Below are positions 46,000 through 54,736 of a stretch of 64,000 bases of DNA, in pieces. A model generated the notes under the pieces. It did not search any database. It worked only from the letters and a program-made list of their open reading frames with translations, and was not told the origin of the DNA. The stretch comes from Psychroserpens sp. (GTDB lineage: Bacteria > Bacteroidota > Bacteroidia > Flavobacteriales > Flavobacteriaceae). Position numbers and translations under genes: made by a program. How positions within the stretch are numbered: the stretch's first letter is position 1; every line of letters starts with the position of its first letter. The DNA lies in the NCBI GenBank assembly GCA_017643165.1, contig JAEPNY010000002.1, positions 748,979-812,978 of the forward strand. Direction: 5' to 3'.

Positions 46000-46031
46000 A
46001 AAAAAAGGAAACCAACATGGTTTCCTTTTTA
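46000..46031. terminator. Bidirectional intrinsic terminator
   Basis: AAAAAGGAAACC pairs with GGTTTCCTTTTT around a short AACAT loop. It lies between convergent genes ending at 45976 (+) and 46049 (-). Confidence 0.9.
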
Positions 46032-46048
46032 TATTATTTGAATAACGC

Positions 46049-46231
46049 TTATAAACTTTCAGCTTCGCGTTTTGCTTTCTTTTCTGCTTTTATCTCCTTC
46101 ATGCGCTCAATAAATGCACCTCCTACCCAGTAAGGAATTACAAAAGTGATTAAAAATATCATTAACCAAAACCCAATGGTAAGAATGGTTAAAAACGCTA
46201 GAAATCCTAAATACTGATCAAATTCGAACAT
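46049..46231 (-). CDS. Small inner-membrane protein
   Basis: A 60-residue protein (MFEFDQYLGF start at 46231) with one long or two short hydrophobic stretches (about 8-40) and a basic/acidic helical tail MKEIKAEKKAKREA. A longer frame reaching 46282 lacks support. Function unknown; divergent from fumarase. Confidence 0.65.
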   Translation of the reverse strand: MFEFDQYLGFLAFLTILTIGFWLMIFLITFVIPYWVGGAFIERMKEIKAEKKAKREAESL

Positions 46232-46420
46232 GTGGTTTTTTTTTGTTGAGGCAAAGATATAATAAAGCCCAATGTTTTGCAATAGGAAAATTGAGAATTA
46301 TTAACAGGTTTTCAAATATTAATTCCACAGCATTTTTACCATTAAATTATTTAAATCTAATGCAATGATTTAAAAGTTAAATTAACCTGAATCGAGCGTT
46401 AAAAAAAGCTACAAATATCC

Positions 46421-46428
46421 TAACTTTG
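46421..46428 (+). promoter_or_regulatory. -7 element TAACTTTG for fumC
   Basis: A perfect TAnnTTTG match 26 bp before the ATG at 46455. Confidence 0.55.
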
Positions 46429-46454
46429 TAACGCGTTAAAATCTAATAACAATT

Positions 46455-47852
46455 ATGGAATTCAGAATAGAAAAAGACACCATGGGTGAGGTAAAAGTAC
46501 CTGCCGATAAACTTTGGGGAGCACAAACTGAACGCTCTAGAAATAACTTCAAAATTGGAGCGCCAGCGTCAATGCCACTAGAAATAGTTTATGGATTTGC
46601 CTATTTGAAGAAGGCTGCTGCATATACCAATGCAGAACTTGGTGTTTTAGACAATGATAAAAGAGATCTCATCGCTCAAGTATGTGATGAAATTCTCGAT
46701 GGAAAGCATGATGACCAGTTTCCATTAGTAATATGGCAAACCGGATCTGGAACACAGAGTAATATGAACGTTAACGAAGTCGTAGCCAATAGAGCTCATC
46801 AGCTTGCTGGAAAGGTAATTGGTGAAGGCGATAAAACGATTCAGCCTAATGACGATGTTAATAAGTCCCAATCATCGAATGACACCTTCCCTACTGGCAT
46901 GCATATTGCCATATATAAGAAAGTCGTAGGAACTACAATTCCAGGTGTTATTAAGTTGCGAAATACGCTCCATGAAAAATCAATAGCATTCAAGGATGTT
47001 GTGAAAATTGGTCGTACGCATTTAATGGATGCCACGCCATTAACATTAGGACAAGAATTTTCTGGATATGTTTCTCAACTAGACCATGGTTTAAAAGCAT
47101 TAGAACATACTCTTCCGCATATGTCAGAGCTCGCATTAGGAGGAACAGCGGTTGGAACAGGATTAAACACGCCAGAAGGCTACAGTGAATTGGTAGCTGA
47201 ATATATTGCAAAGTTTACCGATCTACCATTTGTATCGGCCGAAAATAAATTTGAAGCTTTGGCTGCACATGACGCATTAGTTGAAACGCATGGTGCGTTA
47301 AAACAATTAGCGGTTTCATTAAATAAAATTGCTAATGATATAAGAATGATGGCATCTGGACCTCGAAGTGGTATTGGTGAAATTATTATTCCTGCCAATG
47401 AACCTGGAAGTTCTATTATGCCTGGTAAAGTAAACCCAACGCAATGTGAAGCCCTGACTATGGTATGTGCTCAAGTCATAGGTAATGATGTGGCAATTTC
47501 TGTTGGTGGAACTCAAGGACATTATGAGCTTAATGTGTTCAAACCGATGATGGCAGCTAATGTTTTACATTCTGCTCAACTTATTGGCGATGCTTGTGAG
47601 AGTTTTGATGCGCACTGCGCTTCTGGAATAGAACCTAATCACAGCGTCATAAAAACCTTATTAAATAATTCGCTTATGCTGGTAACAGCACTTAATACCA
47701 AAATAGGGTATTACAAGGCCGCGGAAATAGCAAATACTGCACATCAAAATGGAACAACACTTAGAGAAGAAGCGATTAATTTAGGTTATGTTACCGCCGA
47801 AGAATATGACGAATGGGTTAAACCTGAAGATATGGTTGGTAGCCTGAAATAA
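46455..47852 (+). CDS. fumC: Class II fumarate hydratase
   Basis: A 465-residue fumarase, the TCA-cycle enzyme converting fumarate to L-malate without an Fe-S cluster. The superfamily signature [11 protein letters not shown] (about 318-328) with its catalytic serine loop is intact, as are [14 protein letters not shown] near residue 97 and [10 protein letters not shown] near 138. The length is standard. It has its own promoter. Confidence 0.97.
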   Translation: MEFRIEKDTMGEVKVPADKLWGAQTERSRNNFKIGAPASMPLEIVYGFAYLKKAAAYTNAELGVLDNDKRDLIAQVCDEILDGKHDDQFPLVIWQTGSGTQSNMNVNEVVANRAHQLAGKVIGEGDKTIQPNDDVNKSQSSNDTFPTGMHIAIYKKVVGTTIPGVIKLRNTLHEKSIAFKDVVKIGRTHLMDATPLTLGQEFSGYVSQLDHGLKALEHTLPHMSELALGGTAVGTGLNTPEGYSELVAEYIAKFTDLPFVSAENKFEALAAHDALVETHGALKQLAVSLNKIANDIRMMASGPRSGIGEIIIPANEPGSSIMPGKVNPTQCEALTMVCAQVIGNDVAISVGGTQGHYELNVFKPMMAANVLHSAQLIGDACESFDAHCASGIEPNHSVIKTLLNNSLMLVTALNTKIGYYKAAEIANTAHQNGTTLREEAINLGYVTAEEYDEWVKPEDMVGSLK

Positions 47853-47870
47853 CGATTAAACGCAAAAAAC

Positions 47871-47900
47871 ATCGACAAAATGCTTATTTGTTGATATTTT
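47871..47900 (+). terminator. Probable weak terminator of fumC
   Basis: ATCGACAAA pairs with TTTGTTGAT (one G-T pair), followed by ATTTT. The right arm overlaps the promoter region of the next gene. Confidence 0.4.
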
Positions 47901-47904
47901 AATC

Positions 47905-47912
47905 TATATTAG
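47905..47912 (+). promoter_or_regulatory. -7-like element TATATTAG
   Basis: One mismatch to TAnnTTTG, 20 bp before the ATG at 47933, with TTTGTTG upstream at 47887-47893. Confidence 0.4.
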
Positions 47913-47932
47913 CAGCTATAAACCAATTGATT

Positions 47933-49351
47933 ATGAAAAAAACTTTACTTTCTTTGCTTATCGCTGCTGGTATCAGCAGTTTATCCTTCGCTCAACCATT
48001 TGCTACTATACAGAACATAGACCCAAATGCTGGCAACGAGCCTTATGAAATCGCGTCGGGCGATTTAGATAACGACGGCTTTGTTGATATCGTTATGGCA
48101 ACCTATGATTTTAATGGTGGAACGCCTTTAGCGGATGTGATTAAATGGTACAAAAATGATGGAACAGGTAGTTTTACATTACAAACGACTGTATCATCAA
48201 CAATCTTGTGGGTTGATGGACTTGAAGTTGCTGATATAGATGGCCAATTTGGATTAGATATCGTAGCTACCTCTGCACAGCAAAACAAACTCGTTTATTT
48301 TCTAAGTGATGGTGCCGGAGGATTTGGAAGTGAAGTTGTTGTTGATGGAACTTTAGGTGCGCCAGGACAAGTTTATGTCGGAGATATTAATCTAGACGGG
48401 AATATGGACCTAGCAACTGCAGTTTTTACTGATAATAGAACAGTATGGTATGCAGGAGATGGAACCGGAAATTTTACGCCTGGAGTTGATATTGAAAATG
48501 GCACTACAGATGGCCCGTATTATATGAGTATGGATGACTTTGATGGTGATGGTGATTTGGATGCCGTTGTTGGTTTCGCCAATTCTCAAACCGTAGAAAT
48601 TTACTATAATCAATATATAGAAAGCGGAACTATGACCGTATCATGGATTAAAGATACTGTAACGGTATCAAGTGGATATTCTTTTTTATTTGATGTGCTT
48701 TTTGGCGATGTAAACAATGACGGAACAATGGACGTCGTAACCTTGGATAATGTATCTGGTGATGTCGAATGGTTCAATAAAGTAAAGAATGGAACTTCTA
48801 CAGCTAACACTATTTCTGATGATACTATTATTGATAGACCAGCGAGGGTATTCGTAACAGACATTAATAACGACACCTTTAACGATGTTATAGTTACGGA
48901 TTCTGGAGTTATTGATGATGCAATTATTTTCTTTGAAGGTGCCAATATGGCTCCTCCTAGTACTACTGAAACGCTAATAGGTGATGCGAATATTCAAATG
49001 TTCGATTTAACAGTTGCCGATTTTGATGGCGATCTTGATAAAGATATTGCTGTGATTGGTAATTCAGGAGACTCTGTAGATTGGTTTGAAAATGAACTGA
49101 TAACATTAAGTATTCCTGAAATAAATGCCGAAAGCTTAACGATATTTCCTATTCCAACTCGCGATGTGTTAAACTTTGAAGGTGTGCCTGAATCTGGTTT
49201 AAAAATTGAGATATATGATGTCATAGGAAAATCAATTATGAATACAACTGTTTCTCAAAACAGTGCACTTGATGTGAGTTCATTAGAATCAGGAATTTAT
49301 GTAATAAAATTTGAAAACTTTGGTGATAATATTAAATTTATAAAACAGTAA
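47933..49351 (+). CDS. Secreted FG-GAP/VCBS repeat protein with T9SS type A sorting tail
   Basis: A 472-residue protein with a signal peptide (residues 1-20) and repeated FG-GAP/VCBS blades containing calcium-binding-type loops (DLDNDGFVDIV, DFDGDGDLDAV, DVNNDGTMDVV). The last 75 residues are a Por secretion (T9SS type A) sorting domain: LTIFPIPTRDVLNF start and an IKFIKQ end. It is predicted to fold as a beta-propeller and be exported and anchored by the type IX system. The ATG at 47933 is preferred over an in-frame TTG six bases upstream. Confidence 0.88.
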   Translation: MKKTLLSLLIAAGISSLSFAQPFATIQNIDPNAGNEPYEIASGDLDNDGFVDIVMATYDFNGGTPLADVIKWYKNDGTGSFTLQTTVSSTILWVDGLEVADIDGQFGLDIVATSAQQNKLVYFLSDGAGGFGSEVVVDGTLGAPGQVYVGDINLDGNMDLATAVFTDNRTVWYAGDGTGNFTPGVDIENGTTDGPYYMSMDDFDGDGDLDAVVGFANSQTVEIYYNQYIESGTMTVSWIKDTVTVSSGYSFLFDVLFGDVNNDGTMDVVTLDNVSGDVEWFNKVKNGTSTANTISDDTIIDRPARVFVTDINNDTFNDVIVTDSGVIDDAIIFFEGANMAPPSTTETLIGDANIQMFDLTVADFDGDLDKDIAVIGNSGDSVDWFENELITLSIPEINAESLTIFPIPTRDVLNFEGVPESGLKIEIYDVIGKSIMNTTVSQNSALDVSSLESGIYVIKFENFGDNIKFIKQ

Positions 49352-49370
49352 TATCACGCTCAAATACTAA

Positions 49371-49412
49371 ATAAGCAAGTGAATCTGTGATGCACTTGCT
49401 TATTTTGTTTTA
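49371..49412 (+). terminator. Intrinsic terminator
   Basis: AAGCAAGTG pairs with CACTTGCTT across an 11-base loop and is followed by ATTTTGTTTT. It separates the two FG-GAP paralogues. Confidence 0.8.
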
Positions 49413-49423
49413 TACCAATAGTA

Positions 49424-50833
49424 ATGACTAAATCTACAATCAACTTTTTTTGTTATTTCTGTATTTGTTTGGCAATGAGTGCGCAGACAAGCTTCACTAA
49501 AACACAGTCTATTGCGCTTCCCTTACCTGGAGGGAATGCACCATATAATATAGCATCTGGACAGATTAATAACGACGTGTTTCCTGATATTGTAGTTAGT
49601 ACAACAATAGGCGACCACGTTTATTGGCTACTAAATGATGGTACTGGGTCCTTCACATTACAGACAACACCTATTGGTATACTGAATAATGCTGGAGGTG
49701 TCGCAATCGCTGATTTAAATAATGATGGTTTTAACGACGTTGTGTCTACATCATCTGATGATGGAAAGATCGTTTGGTTTGCTAATGATGGAAATGGAAA
49801 TTTCGGTACTGAACAAATCATAAATAATGCACTTAGCGGTCCAGGTCAGGTGTACATTAGAACTATTGACAATAATAGTACGCCAGACGTTGCTGTTTCG
49901 GCTTATTTTGGGAATGAAGTCGTATGGTTTGCAAATGATGGAAATGGAAATTTCGGCTCGAAAAACATAATCAATAATACAATAATGGGTCCAGGAGCCT
50001 TCGCAATGGAAGACATAGATTTTGATGGTGATATCGATAGTGTCATCGGTAATGCTTTAGCTTTCGGAACACCTAATGATTGCAGAATAGAAGTCTTTTA
50101 TAATGATGGTAATGGAAATTTTACAGCAGACACCAATGTCGTATCGTTAAACACAAAGGATTATATATTTAGTATCATGGCTGAGGATGTTGACAATGAT
50201 TCGAGTCTTGACATCTTAGTCACCGATATTACAGGTGATGCCTCTTGGTTCAAACGCACGCAAGTTGCTCTAGGAACGGCCACTTATTCAGAAACAGTTA
50301 TTTCTACAAGCATCGCAAATCCTGCGTGTCTCGACTTAAGAGACCTTGATAATGATAATCAAAAGGATTTTGTTCTTACTAGTGCATCATCTGGAAGTGG
50401 TAATGATATTGTATGGTATAAAGGCGACGGCATAGGAGGTTTTGGACCTGAACAGATTATCGATGCCACGCAAAACCAAGCGTATACCATAACTTTTGCT
50501 GATTTTGAGAATGATGGCGATTTGGATACAGCCACCATAGCTTATGGTGATGATGCCGTTAATATTTTCAGAAATGAACGCATCACATTAACGGTACCAG
50601 AGAATACTGCTCCTACAGTAAAATTATATCCAAATCCTGTTATAAATGAATTGTATCTAAATACACAATATACCGAACCACAAAGCATTAGTATTTATGA
50701 TATGCTTGGACGTAAAGTGATAGTTGAAACGATATCTAATGGAAATCCTATTCGCGTAAGCCAATTAGAGCGAGGCACATATATCTTAGTTATGAATGAA
50801 CAAAACATTGTACAAAAATTCATTAAGCAATAA
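49424..50833 (+). CDS. Second secreted FG-GAP/VCBS repeat protein with T9SS tail
   Basis: A 469-residue paralogue of the preceding gene with the same architecture: signal peptide (1-20), propeller blades with Asn/Asp-rich loops (DLNNDGFNDVV, DFDGDIDSVI-type), and a T9SS type A tail (VKLYPNPVINELYLN to VQKFIKQ). Two blades share a nearly identical 32-base stretch 150 bases apart (49775-49806 and 49925-49956), a sign of internal duplication. Ligand unknown. Confidence 0.88.
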   Translation: MTKSTINFFCYFCICLAMSAQTSFTKTQSIALPLPGGNAPYNIASGQINNDVFPDIVVSTTIGDHVYWLLNDGTGSFTLQTTPIGILNNAGGVAIADLNNDGFNDVVSTSSDDGKIVWFANDGNGNFGTEQIINNALSGPGQVYIRTIDNNSTPDVAVSAYFGNEVVWFANDGNGNFGSKNIINNTIMGPGAFAMEDIDFDGDIDSVIGNALAFGTPNDCRIEVFYNDGNGNFTADTNVVSLNTKDYIFSIMAEDVDNDSSLDILVTDITGDASWFKRTQVALGTATYSETVISTSIANPACLDLRDLDNDNQKDFVLTSASSGSGNDIVWYKGDGIGGFGPEQIIDATQNQAYTITFADFENDGDLDTATIAYGDDAVNIFRNERITLTVPENTAPTVKLYPNPVINELYLNTQYTEPQSISIYDMLGRKVIVETISNGNPIRVSQLERGTYILVMNEQNIVQKFIKQ

Positions 50834-50859
50834 CATTCTTAATCTTTTCATCTTACAAC

Positions 50860-50888
50860 ACCTTTTCTAACGAGAAGGTATTTTTTTA
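50860..50888 (+). terminator. Intrinsic terminator
   Basis: ACCTTTTC pairs with GAGAAGGT (one T-G pair) around TAAC, followed by ATTTTTTT. Confidence 0.85.
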
Positions 50889-50933
50889 TGAAAGATTTAT
50901 ATATTTATATCGCTAACTAATCAACATCCGTAT

Positions 50934-52172
50934 ATGTCAATACTCATCAAAAATATTAAGCAGCTTTTACAAGTTAGAGAGACCAATGTCACAATTGTTG
51001 CAGGTGAAGATATGAAACATCTCCCTGTAATAGAAGATGCTTATCTATTAATAGAACACGATACTATTGTTGAGTATGGGTTAATGCGTGATCTTTATGA
51101 AACGGAAGCAGAAACAATAATTGATGCAACCGGGAAATTAGTTCTTCCAACTTGGTGTGATTCTCACACGCATCTGGTATATGCTGGTGATCGCACACAA
51201 GAGTTTGTCGATCGTATTAACGGATTATCTTACGAAGACATAGCGAAACGTGGTGGCGGAATTCTTAATTCAGCTAAACAGTTGCAAAATACATCTGAAG
51301 ACGCACTTTATGACACATCGGCTAAACGCCTCATTGAGGTCATAAAAATGGGAACAGGTGCCATCGAAATTAAGACAGGCTATGGTCTGACTAAAGCGTC
51401 CGAACTTAAAATGTTGAATATAATTCAACGACTAAAAAAAGATTTCCCAGTAAAAGTTAAACCGACTTTATTAGCAGCACATGCAATTCCAGAGGAATTT
51501 AAAAATGATAAGAATGGTTATATAGAGCTGATTATTAACGACATCATTCCGGAAGCTGCAAAAAACAAACAAGCAGAATTTATCGATGTATTCTGTGAAG
51601 AGGGCTATTTCGATCTAGACGATACAGAGCGTATCCTTCAAGCTGGAGTCGCACATCGCTTGATCCCTAAAATTCATGTTAATCAGTTCAATGCGTTTGG
51701 AGGAGTTGGATTAGGTGTGAAATATAAAGCCTTATCAGTAGATCATTTGGAAGAACTTAATCCTGAAGATATTGAAGTTCTGAAAGGATCTGTAACCATA
51801 CCTGTGGCGTTACCACTATGCTCCTATTTTCTTGGTATTCCATATACAGATGGACGCGCATTAATCGATGCTGGTCTACCATTAGCTATTGCAACGGATT
51901 ATAATCCAGGTTCTTCTCCAAGTGGTAATATGAATCAAGTGGTTGCTGCGGCCTGTATTAAAATGAAACTCACTCCTGAAGAAGCCATAAACGCAGCAAC
52001 TATAAATGGCGCTTATGCTATCGGTGTTTCTAATATGTATGGTAGCATTTGTAGAGGTAAAAAAGCCAATATTATAATAACCAATGAGATGCCGAACTAC
52101 CATCATTTACCTTACGCTTTTGGACGTAATCACATTGACCAAGTAATCATTAATGGTAAAATCTTCGAATAA
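50934..52172 (+). CDS. hutI: Imidazolonepropionase (HutI)
   Basis: A 412-residue amidohydrolase of histidine degradation, converting imidazolone-5-propionate to N-formimidoyl-L-glutamate. The metal-binding HTH is at 78-80 (CDSHTHLVYAGDR), with HVNQFNAFGG and ATDYNPGSSPSGN near the C terminus, both family-typical. The hutG gene lies about 1 kb downstream, separated by an opposing gene; hutH and hutU are not in the window. Confidence 0.95.
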   Translation: MSILIKNIKQLLQVRETNVTIVAGEDMKHLPVIEDAYLLIEHDTIVEYGLMRDLYETEAETIIDATGKLVLPTWCDSHTHLVYAGDRTQEFVDRINGLSYEDIAKRGGGILNSAKQLQNTSEDALYDTSAKRLIEVIKMGTGAIEIKTGYGLTKASELKMLNIIQRLKKDFPVKVKPTLLAAHAIPEEFKNDKNGYIELIINDIIPEAAKNKQAEFIDVFCEEGYFDLDDTERILQAGVAHRLIPKIHVNQFNAFGGVGLGVKYKALSVDHLEELNPEDIEVLKGSVTIPVALPLCSYFLGIPYTDGRALIDAGLPLAIATDYNPGSSPSGNMNQVVAAACIKMKLTPEEAINAATINGAYAIGVSNMYGSICRGKKANIIITNEMPNYHHLPYAFGRNHIDQVIINGKIFE

Positions 52173-52210
52173 AAAAATCCGAAAACACTGTGGTATTTCC
52201 GGATTTTGAC
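52170..52210. terminator. Bidirectional terminator after hutI
   Basis: AAAATCCG pairs with CGGATTTT; an inner AAA/TTT may extend the stem. It lies between the convergent genes ending at 52172 (+) and 52233 (-). Confidence 0.65.
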
Positions 52211-52232
52211 CTAAAACTATTTTTGTAATGTC

Positions 52233-53117
52233 TTACTTCATTGTAAATTCTGAAGTTGACACCAATTGATTCTGATTGAAAACGTTTATCGTATAACGTC
52301 CTTTCTGAAACTTGTCATTAGGAGTCACGTATTCACAAATATCAAGGCTTCGGTTTTCGTAATTAAACTTACTAATTAAGCTGTAATTTAATACCTGGCC
52401 TTCTTCAAATGTAATTTGTTCATTTGCGCCGAGTACGTTATTTAATGGATCCAACACTTGAACGAATAACTCCTTATCACCTGCTCCAACTAACGCGTTT
52501 TTAGCAACTGTGAAGCAAATTCTTAATTTATCACTACGTTTAGCGCGTTCTGTTGGTATCAGTTTTCCTGAGCTTCTTTCGATCACGCCGTCACCTTTTA
52601 ATTTTACGGTTTGTAGTACAGCCGCATTCTCAACAACTTCAGCAAGTTGCGTGTTTTGAACTAGCAACGAATCTGTAAATACTGTACGCTCGGCTAATTG
52701 TACGTTCGTGCTGTCTAAGGAAGCAGCTAAGAGGGAATTTTCAATTTTTAATTGATCGTTTTCAGCTAAAATGACATCCATTTCTTTCTGAAGTTTCAAA
52801 TAACGCTTTTTGTATTTCCATAGGCTATTTACACTATTTTGTGAAATTTTTAATGAATCCATAAGCCCTTGGATACGGTCTCTAGCGTCAACTAGCTTTT
52901 GGTTAGTAACCTCATTATCGGCAATGGCAACATCATACTGTTTCGCCATAGCACTGAGATCAGCCATTACCTGCTCTTTTTCTCGTGTTAATACCACTTC
53001 ATTTTCTTGCTTTTCTTTGTACAATTTTGAAGTGTAAAATGCTGTTCCTAGGAATAATGCTAATAATATTCCTAAAGCAATCTTTAATCCGATACCACTA
53101 CTGTTTGAATTTTCCAT
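52233..53117 (-). CDS. Membrane-anchored coiled-coil protein, unknown function
   Basis: A 294-residue protein with one N-terminal membrane segment (about 8-28), a long coiled coil (about 32-160) and a C-terminal beta domain containing RICFTVAKNALVGAGDKELFVQVLDP and YTINVFNQNQLVSTSEF. It looks like an envelope protein with a periplasmic coiled coil. It sits opposite to, and between, hutI and hutG, so it is unlikely to belong to their pathway. Confidence 0.78.
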   Translation of the reverse strand: MENSNSSGIGLKIALGILLALFLGTAFYTSKLYKEKQENEVVLTREKEQVMADLSAMAKQYDVAIADNEVTNQKLVDARDRIQGLMDSLKISQNSVNSLWKYKKRYLKLQKEMDVILAENDQLKIENSLLAASLDSTNVQLAERTVFTDSLLVQNTQLAEVVENAAVLQTVKLKGDGVIERSSGKLIPTERAKRSDKLRICFTVAKNALVGAGDKELFVQVLDPLNNVLGANEQITFEEGQVLNYSLISKFNYENRSLDICEYVTPNDKFQKGRYTINVFNQNQLVSTSEFTMK

Positions 53118-53238
53118 AAATTACTTTTGTTACTTATTAAGACTAAATAGTCAGTTCTTAAATATTTATTTGACTTAGCTAGAAGTTGAACATAAAAAAA
53201 CTGTACTTTTAATATTCCAAAATTAATCAAATTTGTTG

Positions 53239-54261
53239 ATGGAACACTTTCAACCCTTTACAAGTTCAGATTTAAAATCACTTTTAAATAAACGCTCTAA
53301 AGAGTCTAAGTTTGGAGAACATGTCTCTTTACTTTCTGACTTCAGCAATATATACGAGCAGCTTTCAAATATAGATGTTCGCTATGTGATCTTTGGAATA
53401 AAAGATGATGTCGGAGTATTCGCGAATTACGGTCATACTGGGACTTCCGAAGCTTGGAATGCTGTAATAAAAAGTTTAATAAATATTCAAAGCAATGCCT
53501 ATACTAAGGCAAAAAAGGTTCTGATTTTAGGACATTTAAGTTTCGATTCTTATCATAAGAAGCTTGATAAATTAGAGCAAGGTTCAAAGAAAGATATCAC
53601 AAAAGCAAGGAAGATCGTCACCAAAATTGATGAGGAAGTTAGTTTCTTAGTCTCTCAAATTGTAAGTGCTGGGAAAATCCCTATTATCATAGGTGGTGGT
53701 CATAATAATGCCTACGGAAATATCAAGGGTACTGCCCTTGCGCTTAAACGACCTATTAATGCTATAAATTTTGATGCACATCACGATTTTAGAGCTGAGG
53801 AAGGTCGTCATAGTGGTAATGGGTTTAGTTACAGTTATGCCGAAGGATTCTTAAAACGCTATTTCATTTTTGGACTTCATGAAAATTATACTTCAGATCG
53901 CATTTTTAAAACGTTAAAAAAGATCAAGTCTATTCAATACAACACGTTTGAATCTATTGCCATAAGAAAACATCTAAAGTTTAAATCGGAGTTAAATCGT
54001 GCTTTAGATCATTTAGGTGAAGGACCGTTTGGACTAGAAATAGACTGTGATGCGATTCAGGGAATTTCCAGTAGTGCCATGACTCCAAGTGGTTTTAGTC
54101 CAAATAGCGCAAGACGATTCATAGATTATTTTGGACGACAAAAAGATGTAACTTATCTACATATTTGTGAAGCAGCGCCAAACGCAGACAATGCCTCACA
54201 AATTGGAAAGTTAATTTCGTATTTAATTACTGATTTTATTAGAGCCAATAGTGATGTTTGA
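53239..54261 (+). CDS. hutG: Formimidoylglutamase (HutG), arginase family
   Basis: A 340-residue manganese hydrolase of the arginase fold. Metal ligands are visible in GGGHNNAYG, NFDAHHDFR and EIDCDAI. With hutI 1 kb upstream the best call is formimidoylglutamase, which converts N-formimidoyl-L-glutamate to glutamate and formamide. The ATG at 53239 is preferred over two in-frame TTG codons. The stop overlaps the next gene's start. Confidence 0.88.
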   Translation: MEHFQPFTSSDLKSLLNKRSKESKFGEHVSLLSDFSNIYEQLSNIDVRYVIFGIKDDVGVFANYGHTGTSEAWNAVIKSLINIQSNAYTKAKKVLILGHLSFDSYHKKLDKLEQGSKKDITKARKIVTKIDEEVSFLVSQIVSAGKIPIIIGGGHNNAYGNIKGTALALKRPINAINFDAHHDFRAEEGRHSGNGFSYSYAEGFLKRYFIFGLHENYTSDRIFKTLKKIKSIQYNTFESIAIRKHLKFKSELNRALDHLGEGPFGLEIDCDAIQGISSSAMTPSGFSPNSARRFIDYFGRQKDVTYLHICEAAPNADNASQIGKLISYLITDFIRANSDV

Positions 54262-54718
54262 AATCATTCCTTTTGAACATAAATATGCAAAAGACTTCTA
54301 CAATTTAAATATTGAGTGGCTTCAGACCTATTTTTATGTCGAACCCTATGACGAAGAGGTCTTGAGTAATCCAGGCACCTATATCATCAACAAAGGTGGT
54401 CACATATTTTTTGTCAGAAAAGACAATCGTATTCTTGGGACTGTAGCACTTATGCCAACAGACAGAGAAAAGGTGTTTGAGTTAACGAAAATGGCTGTTT
54501 TACCATCTGCTCGTGGACAGAAAATTGGTCAGCAACTTTTACAACATTGTATTGAATTTGCAAAAGAAAATGAATGTAAAGCGCTTATGCTCTACTCTGC
54601 TCGAAAACTCGAAAACGCAATTTATATCTACAGAAAATATGGTTTTATAGAGTTAGAACTTGAACCTGATAGTCCTTATGTACGTAGTGATATTAAAATG
54701 GAATTGCCACTGCAATAA
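54254..54718 (+). CDS. GNAT family N-acetyltransferase
   Basis: A 154-residue GNAT enzyme. The acetyl-CoA binding motif A is KMAVLPSARGQKIGQQLLQHCI (Arg/Gly-x-Gly pattern), preceded by the DNRILGTVALMP strand, and motif B contains YIYRKYGFIEL. The acceptor is unknown. Its start overlaps the hutG stop, so it is translationally coupled to hutG. Confidence 0.88.
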   Translation: MFEIIPFEHKYAKDFYNLNIEWLQTYFYVEPYDEEVLSNPGTYIINKGGHIFFVRKDNRILGTVALMPTDREKVFELTKMAVLPSARGQKIGQQLLQHCIEFAKENECKALMLYSARKLENAIYIYRKYGFIELELEPDSPYVRSDIKMELPLQ

Positions 54719-54736
54719 ATCGTCAATGATGCCGTC

